A DNA stretch of 10,583 bases, taken from CAZGQY01 sp964528035 (lineage in GTDB: Bacteria; Pseudomonadota; Gammaproteobacteria; Methylococcales; UBA1147). Of the stretch, positions 5,090 through 10,583 are shown piece after piece (position 1 is the stretch's first letter; each line of letters opens with the position of its first letter). The translations under genes were made by a program, and so were the position numbers. The notes beneath the pieces were generated by a model. The model saw nothing but the letters and a program-made list of their open reading frames with translations. It was not told the origin of the DNA and ran no database searches. The stretch lies in the NCBI GenBank assembly GCA_964528035.1, contig CAZGQY010000147.1, forward strand, positions 1-10,583, written 5' to 3'.

Positions 5090-8000
5090 ATGAAACCAAT
5101 CCGTGTTTTTATATTCATTGCAGCATTGCTTTTATCCGCAGAAATTCAATCCAAACCGCTTACAGTGGATACTGTACCGGAACCACTTCAGCCCTGGGTT
5201 GACTGGGTCTTGCAGGATGAGGCCAGTTATCCCTGCCCATTTTTGTATAACAGCTTTAAAGAAAAACGTTGCGCCTGGCCCAGCCAGTTGCAGCTCGATC
5301 TGAGCGATAATTCGGCTAATTTTTCGTTTTGGGTTAAAGTCTTTGCGGAAAGCTGGATCCAATTACCGGGCAATCTTGAATACTGGCCACTAAACGTACA
5401 GGATGCACGAGCGCCTCAAGGCAGTACAGTCATCATGGAGCGAAACGGGCGGCCGGTCATTAAGCTGCAGCCAGGAGTCCACGATATCTCCGGAGAAATT
5501 CTGTGGGATGCACTACCTGAAAATCTGCAGATTCCAGAAGATACCGGCCTGATTCAATTGACTGTTAAAGATAAACTCATTGCCTTTCCTTCGATTAAAA
5601 AAGGACAATTGTGGATTAAGGGTGGTGAGCTCCAGCAAAGCGACAAGAAAAATATAGAGGATAAGCTCGATCTTCAGGTATATCGTCGTATTGACGACGA
5701 TATACCTCTGCAAATATTGACCCGGTTGGAATTCCAGGTTTCTGGGCAACAGCGGGAAATGAAAATCAGTTTGCCATTGCTGAAAAATTTTATTCCAATG
5801 CGATTGCGTAGCCCCTTGCCGGCACGCATTGAGCCGAATGGTCAGCTATTGATCCAGCTACGGCCGGGTCGATGGCAGATTAATTTGCACACTCGCCATA
5901 ACGGTTCGGTTCAACAGCTTATCTTAAACGCTGAGGATAAAAACTGGCCTGAGCAGGAAATATGGGTTTTTTCCGCACATCCGGAATTGCGCCTGGTTGA
6001 AATTGAAAATCTCTCTGCGGTCGATGCTCAATTAACCAATTTACCGGATGCGTGGAAGGGATTGCCCGCGTATCGCGTAAAAAATGGCGAATCCATGCGT
6101 TTCAAAGTGATTCGCCGGGGTGATCCGGATCCTGAACCTGATCGACTCAGCCTGAACCGCACATTGTGGCTTGATTTCGATGGTGGTGGCTACACAGTAA
6201 ATGATCGGATTAAGGGCACAATGACTCGCTCCTGGCGATTGAGCGCGCTACCGGAAACGCTACTGGGTAAAGTGAGTCTCGACGGTAAAAACCAGTTGAT
6301 TACTCGTCTGCCAGATTCACAACAAAAAGGTGTAGAGGTGCGTCGCGGGCAACTCGATTTGAGTGCAGACAGCCGAATATCTGCGTCGATCAAAACAATC
6401 AATGCACTGGGGTGGGAACAAACGTTCTATAAAGTTCGTGCAGCATTGAATCTTCCTCCTGGCTGGCGATTGTTTGCCGCTACTGGCGTGGATAATGTAC
6501 CGGATAGTTGGATATCCCAATGGACCTTGCTGGATCTGTTTCTGGTATTGATTACTTCATTGGCAATTAGCCGTTTATGGAATGTTTACTGGGGTATATT
6601 TGCATTGGTCACTCTGGCCCTTGTCTGGCATGAATCCGAAGCGCCGCGGTTTATCTGGCTAAATATTCTGGCCGCGATGTCTTTGCTTCGGGTATTACCG
6701 TCAGGCAAGTTATATACACTGATTAAGTTCTATCGGAACGCCTGTTGGTTGAGCCTGATACTCATACTGATCCCGTTTATCGTCAATCAGGTTCGAACCG
6801 GGTTGTATCCGCAATTACAAATGCCTTGGCAGAGGATTTCGGTAACTCCACACATCGTTGAGGGCAAAGTTAAACCCCTGGAATCTCCGAGTTTGGCTTC
6901 GGTTCCACAGATTATGTCTGACCAGGGAGCGAGGATGGAAAAAAGATTGAAGCGCAACCTGGTTCCACAATCTGTCATGCCTTCTAGGCTGGAACAGAAC
7001 AAGCCAAACCCTAGAAAAGCAGTTAATTTCGACCAAATCGATCCCAAAGCTAGTGTTCAGACTGGCCCCGGGATACCTCAATGGCAATGGCAACGAATCG
7101 ATCTGTCGTGGAATGGACCAGTGGATAGCGGACAACAGATTCGATTCTGGTATTTGACACCGACCGTATCGATGTTGCTTAATTTTCTACGGGCTATTGT
7201 TATTTCAGTTTTGGCTTTGTTAGTCTTCGGAGTTCTAAAAGGAAATTTGAATTTTCGGCTCAAGGCTTTGTTTCCTTTGTTGACGATTTTTTCTTTGTTT
7301 TCGATTCCTCAGGAGGAAGCTGTTGCTGAATTCCCTAATCAGGAGTTACTGAAACAACTGAAGTCTCGGTTGTTGCAAGCTCCAGATTGCCTGCCGTCCT
7401 GTGCTCAGATAGAGCAAATGCAACTAAATATTACGCCGCAAGAGTTGCGTATTGAACTACAAATCGATGTTCAGGAAAAAGTTGGGCTACCTTTGCCAGG
7501 GCAGTCGGCTCAATGGTTTCCCAGACTTATCACTGTCAATGGAGAAGAAGCGTGGCCAATATATCGGAGTCGAGACGGTATACTATGGATCAATCTCGGC
7601 ATTGGACACTACTCGGTGGTATTGAAAGGGCCAACGCCGCCTGTAAACCAGTTTTCTTTGCCCTTGCCACTTAATCCACACCGGATTACAACGACCACTG
7701 AAGGCTGGATCTTAGGCGGAATCCACAAAAACATTAGCCCTGTCGGGCAACTGCAACTGACCCGCCAGAAAAACGATGATCCCCAAAACTTTGAGTCTGC
7801 GTTAGAACCGGGTGTATTGCCACCCTTTGTCAGGGTGGAACGAACCCTTCAATTGGGGCTGGACTGGAGAGTAAAAACTCGCGTTATTCGTGTAACACCA
7901 CCCGGTGTGGCGGTTGTTATCCAGGTACCATTGATTTACGGAGAATCGGTCACCACAGCCAGCGTCCAGGTAAAAAATAATGCAGTTATGGTCAATATGC

Positions 8001-9199
8001 CGGCTAATCAGCAGGCTTTTCAGTGGCATTCGACATTGGAGCACACTGAAGAGATTAAGCTAGAGGCTCCACAGACCAGCCATTGGACAGAAGTGTGGCG
8101 CGCTGATATTAGTCCCATTTGGCATATGAACAGCGATGGGCTTGCTGTCATTCATCACCAGGATAAACAAGGTCGCTGGCTACCGGAATGGCGGCCCTGG
8201 CCAGGTGAAAGCCTGAGCCTGTCAATAAGCCGTCCGCAAGCGGTCAAAGGACCTACTTTGACCATAGATAATAGTCGACTCGAGATCACTCCCGGAAAAC
8301 GCGCACAAGAAGCGCGATTGCGACTGAGTCTTCGCAGTTCGCAGGGAAGCCAGCATAAACTCATTTTACCTGAGTTGGCAAAATTACAGTCTGTGAGTCT
8401 TAACGGTAAGAGTCAGCCGATTCGGCTTCAAGGCCGCGAACTGACTTTACCAATAAAACCAGGCACTCAGAATATTGCAATTAATTGGCGGCAGGCAAAA
8501 GTAATCTCGACAGTTTTCGAATCTCCCGAAGTCGATCTAGGGGTGAACAGTGTCAATACTACATTAAGAGTTAATTTAGCGCGGGATCGGTGGACATTAC
8601 TCACTTCTGGTCCGGCATTTGGTCCAGCAGTATTGTTCTGGGGTATGTTAGTGGTTATTGCAGTATTCTCATACGCACTTGGAAAAATTCCACTTACGCC
8701 GCTAAAAAGCTGGCAATGGTTGTTGTTATTGATCGGTTTGAGTCAGGTCCCGGTGGTTGCCGCTCTTTTTGTGGTTGGTTGGCTAATGATTGTTGGATAC
8801 CGCGGCAAATCGACATTAGAAAACAGGCTGTACTTTAATGCTATGCAGATCGGTATTGTGCTGCTTACACTGATCGCACTCGGAATATTGTTTGTGGCGA
8901 TTAATCATGGTCTTTTGGGCTCACCGGAAATGCAGATTAGCGGCAATCAGTCTTCTGCTTATCAACTAAACTGGTACCAGGACAGAAGCGAAACCTCACT
9001 GCCGCAGGCGAGAGTCATTTCTATCCCGTTAACCGTGTATCGAATTTTAATGTTGATTTGGTCCTTATGGCTGGCATTATCACTACTAAACTGGTTGAAA
9101 TGGGGATGGGGCAATTTTTCCAGAGAGGGGCTGTGGAAAAAGGCCAACCCAAAAATAGCCAATCCAGAAACGGATTCTGATATTGTGGATAAGAAATAG
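5090..9199 (+). CDS. Very large exported inner-membrane protein of unknown function, two-halved architecture
   Basis: A 1369-residue protein. The ATG at 5090 follows AAGGAG and begins a signal peptide (MKPIRVFIFIAALLLSA), placing the next domain in the periplasm. Order: periplasmic beta-rich region 1 (about 22-470) with C49 and C61 in a CPF...RCAWPS segment; three or four membrane helices (about 475-570, LLDLFLVLITSLAIS and following); a Pro/Gln-rich linker (about 575-670); two helices (about 693-740); periplasmic region 2 (about 745-1170), opening with C767 and C771 (CLPSC); three or four helices (about 1173-1280); a short loop; and a last helix (about 1315-1340) with a basic tail. The halves look related: each has a Cys pair, an LPG...WP stretch and a PGxxxI-type strand before a membrane block. 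It resembles a long uncharacterised gammaproteobacterial family with conserved RCAWP, LNLPPGWRL and GPAVLFWG motifs. No catalytic motif is recognised. The cysteine pairs suggest disulfides and an envelope structural or assembly role, but this is not established. Confidence 0.8.
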   Translation: MKPIRVFIFIAALLLSAEIQSKPLTVDTVPEPLQPWVDWVLQDEASYPCPFLYNSFKEKRCAWPSQLQLDLSDNSANFSFWVKVFAESWIQLPGNLEYWPLNVQDARAPQGSTVIMERNGRPVIKLQPGVHDISGEILWDALPENLQIPEDTGLIQLTVKDKLIAFPSIKKGQLWIKGGELQQSDKKNIEDKLDLQVYRRIDDDIPLQILTRLEFQVSGQQREMKISLPLLKNFIPMRLRSPLPARIEPNGQLLIQLRPGRWQINLHTRHNGSVQQLILNAEDKNWPEQEIWVFSAHPELRLVEIENLSAVDAQLTNLPDAWKGLPAYRVKNGESMRFKVIRRGDPDPEPDRLSLNRTLWLDFDGGGYTVNDRIKGTMTRSWRLSALPETLLGKVSLDGKNQLITRLPDSQQKGVEVRRGQLDLSADSRISASIKTINALGWEQTFYKVRAALNLPPGWRLFAATGVDNVPDSWISQWTLLDLFLVLITSLAISRLWNVYWGIFALVTLALVWHESEAPRFIWLNILAAMSLLRVLPSGKLYTLIKFYRNACWLSLILILIPFIVNQVRTGLYPQLQMPWQRISVTPHIVEGKVKPLESPSLASVPQIMSDQGARMEKRLKRNLVPQSVMPSRLEQNKPNPRKAVNFDQIDPKASVQTGPGIPQWQWQRIDLSWNGPVDSGQQIRFWYLTPTVSMLLNFLRAIVISVLALLVFGVLKGNLNFRLKALFPLLTIFSLFSIPQEEAVAEFPNQELLKQLKSRLLQAPDCLPSCAQIEQMQLNITPQELRIELQIDVQEKVGLPLPGQSAQWFPRLITVNGEEAWPIYRSRDGILWINLGIGHYSVVLKGPTPPVNQFSLPLPLNPHRITTTTEGWILGGIHKNISPVGQLQLTRQKNDDPQNFESALEPGVLPPFVRVERTLQLGLDWRVKTRVIRVTPPGVAVVIQVPLIYGESVTTASVQVKNNAVMVNMPANQQAFQWHSTLEHTEEIKLEAPQTSHWTEVWRADISPIWHMNSDGLAVIHHQDKQGRWLPEWRPWPGESLSLSISRPQAVKGPTLTIDNSRLEITPGKRAQEARLRLSLRSSQGSQHKLILPELAKLQSVSLNGKSQPIRLQGRELTLPIKPGTQNIAINWRQAKVISTVFESPEVDLGVNSVNTTLRVNLARDRWTLLTSGPAFGPAVLFWGMLVVIAVFSYALGKIPLTPLKSWQWLLLLIGLSQVPVVAALFVVGWLMIVGYRGKSTLENRLYFNAMQIGIVLLTLIALGILFVAINHGLLGSPEMQISGNQSSAYQLNWYQDRSETSLPQARVISIPLTVYRILMLIWSLWLALSLLNWLKWGWGNFSREGLWKKANPKIANPETDSDIVDKK

Positions 9200-9232
9200 A
9201 GGGTTGTTATCCCCTATAGATGTGGTTTTTTT
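9196..9232 (+). terminator. Possible weak intrinsic terminator after the large membrane protein gene
   Basis: ATAG-GGG (9196-9203, with A9200 bulged) pairs with CCCCTAT (9211-9217) around a 7-nt loop and overlaps the stop codon. A run of seven T follows at 9226-9232, 8 nt after the stem, which is farther than ideal. A second stem, GATTCTT (9234-9240) with AAGAATC (9246-9252), has no T-run after it. Confidence 0.35.
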
Positions 9233-9387
9233 AGATTCTTCTGCAAAGAATCATCAAGGACTCATAGAATTAAAGGGAAATATAAATATGCTGAGCTGGG
9301 CTCTGACCCTATAAAAGTAGGAATAGCAGTGTCTATTATTGTTTTGAGAGATTAATGATATTTTTATTTAGACGGAATTGTGTATAT

Positions 9388-9427
9388 TACGAATCGTACA
9401 TTTTGTAAGCCTATAATCTGATTCGTA
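9388..9427 (+). promoter_or_regulatory. Promoter of the LuxR-type gene with a flanking inverted repeat
   Basis: A perfect TATAAT is at 9412-9417, placing transcription start near 9424, about 17 nt before the GTG. It is enclosed by an 8-bp perfect inverted repeat, TACGAATC (9388-9395) and GATTCGTA (9420-9427), whose inner edges are 24 nt apart. The left arm occupies the -35 position, where no TTGACA-like box exists. The right arm covers the start site. This is the arrangement expected of a dimer-binding regulator, possibly the product of the gene itself. Confidence 0.45.
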
Positions 9428-9440
9428 CTAGTGAAAAACT

Positions 9441-10574
9441 GTGGTTCAAGAACATTCTCAGCTTCTTAAAGTAATTTCTGAAATTTATACTGTACCGGGT
9501 AATTCTAGTGCGTGGCCGGGTGTCTTAAGAAGTCTTTCTGAAATGGCAGGAAGTGTTCTGACAGCCTATTTAGTAACCAACGATAAAGACGATATGCCAG
9601 ATTTGGCGGCCAATTGGGGGATTTCAGATGAGGATATGCGGGTTTATTTGGAAGAAGGTATGGCGGCCCACGATATACGCATGCAATATTCCCATAATCT
9701 AGTTCCGGGCCAGGTTTTTAGAGAATTTGAATTTATTCCTGACCGTAAAGCATACGATCAAAATAGATGGATTCAACACCAATTGCAGTCCAATGGAATC
9801 TATTATTGTCTGGCTGCCCGAGTCAGTCCCCACAGGTTGTGGAATGACTTTCTTTCTGTAAATCGGTTACATAGTCGGGGTCCCCATACAGATTCAGAAA
9901 AACTCGCTGTGCAGGAAACATTGCCTCACTTATCTCGTGCGATTGAATTGCATCGTACAATGACTTTATTAATTAATCGTTACAGTGCGGCATTGTCGGT
10001 GCTCGATAAATTGCAAATTGGACTGGTTATTCTCGACACTAGAGGGCGAGTTGTGGTGGCGAATTCGAGTGCGTATCAGTGCTGTGAAAATTCTGGTACT
10101 CTCAGATTGACAGTTACTGGTGAACTTCGAGCAATTGACGACGACAATGACCGGGCACTTCAGCATTTGATTTTGACAACGGGATTGACAGTTGATGGAA
10201 ATGGCAAGTCAGATGGTGGACAAATGACTGTTGCCTGTAGTGACGGACGCTTGCTCTTGCTCCTGGAGGTTATGCCTATAAGGGACGATGGCCTTCCTGA
10301 CCGGGACAATGTGCGAGGATCAGCAGTATTCTTGATTGATCCGGAAAGATCCGAAATATTAAGTGTAGACGGTTTGAGTGCCATATTTGGATTGACTCGG
10401 GCGGAGCAACAGATTGCGGGGTCAATCGTAAATGGCATGAGTGTTCATCAAGTAGCTGAAGAACGAAATACCTCGCAAGAGACTGTGCGCGGTCAGGTTA
10501 AATCGGTTTTATCCAAGACGGGCTCGTCCAAGTGTGCCACGAACAAATCCGTAAGGATTTGGAACTATATATAA
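9441..10574 (+). CDS. LuxR-type transcriptional regulator with PAS-like domain; C-terminal end atypical
   Basis: A 377-residue regulator in three parts. Residues 1 to about 170 form an N-terminal helical sensor region of the kind seen in many single LuxR-type regulators, beginning LLKVISEIYTVPGNSSAWP. About 185-245 is PAS-like (LQIGLVILDTRGRVVVANSSA). About 317-377 is a LuxR/FixJ-type helix-turn-helix: LTRAEQQIAG, then GMSVHQVAEERNTSQETVRG with the recognition helix, then VKSVLSKTG. It lacks a phosphoreceiver or a recognised autoinducer domain, so the ligand is unknown. The GTG start follows a clear promoter and matches the family's N-terminus; no ATG fits better. After KTGSS the sequence (KCATNKSVRIWNYI) departs from the usual RQxELV pattern. 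A one-base shift around 10525 gives another tail ending at a TGA (10577-10579), so an indel or genuine divergence near the end is possible. It is the last gene in the window. Confidence 0.78.
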   Translation: MVQEHSQLLKVISEIYTVPGNSSAWPGVLRSLSEMAGSVLTAYLVTNDKDDMPDLAANWGISDEDMRVYLEEGMAAHDIRMQYSHNLVPGQVFREFEFIPDRKAYDQNRWIQHQLQSNGIYYCLAARVSPHRLWNDFLSVNRLHSRGPHTDSEKLAVQETLPHLSRAIELHRTMTLLINRYSAALSVLDKLQIGLVILDTRGRVVVANSSAYQCCENSGTLRLTVTGELRAIDDDNDRALQHLILTTGLTVDGNGKSDGGQMTVACSDGRLLLLLEVMPIRDDGLPDRDNVRGSAVFLIDPERSEILSVDGLSAIFGLTRAEQQIAGSIVNGMSVHQVAEERNTSQETVRGQVKSVLSKTGSSKCATNKSVRIWNYI

Positions 10575-10583
10575 GATGAAGGC

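Noticed and set aside
7078..7263. Small - strand open frames inside the large membrane protein gene
   Set aside because: They are shadows of the intact 1369-codon frame, with no motifs or ribosome sites.
9234..9252. GATTCTT/AAGAATC stem as a terminator
   Set aside because: No T-run follows it on either strand; it may only be a secondary hairpin.

Overview
The window reads as a proteobacterial chromosome segment, most probably gammaproteobacterial. This rests on family resemblance: the HigB2/HigA2-type toxin-antitoxin pair, the very large two-halved membrane protein and the PAS-like LuxR regulator all look like gammaproteobacterial families. No rRNA or tRNA is present to confirm it. All intact genes lie on the + strand; one decayed gene lies on the - strand.

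Region 1 (1 to about 2480) is AT-rich and accessory in character. It opens with a complete HigBA-like toxin-antitoxin operon (48-670) that has a palindromic operator candidate at its promoter. Next come an imperfect hairpin (672-710), a 22-bp tandem duplication (786-828), a CBS-domain gene that looks N-terminally truncated (923-1276), about 400 bp without a recognisable gene, a small membrane protein (1672-1965), and the remains of a - strand membrane-protein gene broken by frameshifts and stops (about 1992-2472). This mix suggests a patch of insertion and decay.

Region 2 (about 2500-4931) is a tight three-gene operon for polyamine metabolism: a SpeD-family pyruvoyl decarboxylase, a deoxyhypusine-synthase-family protein, and an agmatinase-family ureohydrolase. 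The first two overlap by ATGA, and the third starts within 6 nt of the second's stop. There is no spermidine synthase, the usual partner of SpeD, and no PLP-type arginine or ornithine decarboxylase. A coherent reading is that the SpeD homologue decarboxylates arginine (or ornithine), the ureohydrolase removes urea from agmatine or an alkylated agmatine, and the DHS-like enzyme uses NAD-dependent aminobutyl transfer to build a longer polyamine such as homospermidine. This is inference. It is the most interesting system in the window.

Region 3 (5090-9199) is one 1369-residue exported membrane protein of unknown function. It has two related halves, each a Cys-pair plus beta-rich periplasmic domain followed by a membrane cluster.

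Region 4 (9200-10574) holds a possible weak terminator, a promoter with a perfect TATAAT flanked by an 8-bp inverted repeat, and a LuxR-type regulator with a PAS-like middle domain. The last residues of its HTH domain do not match the family and may reflect a frameshift.
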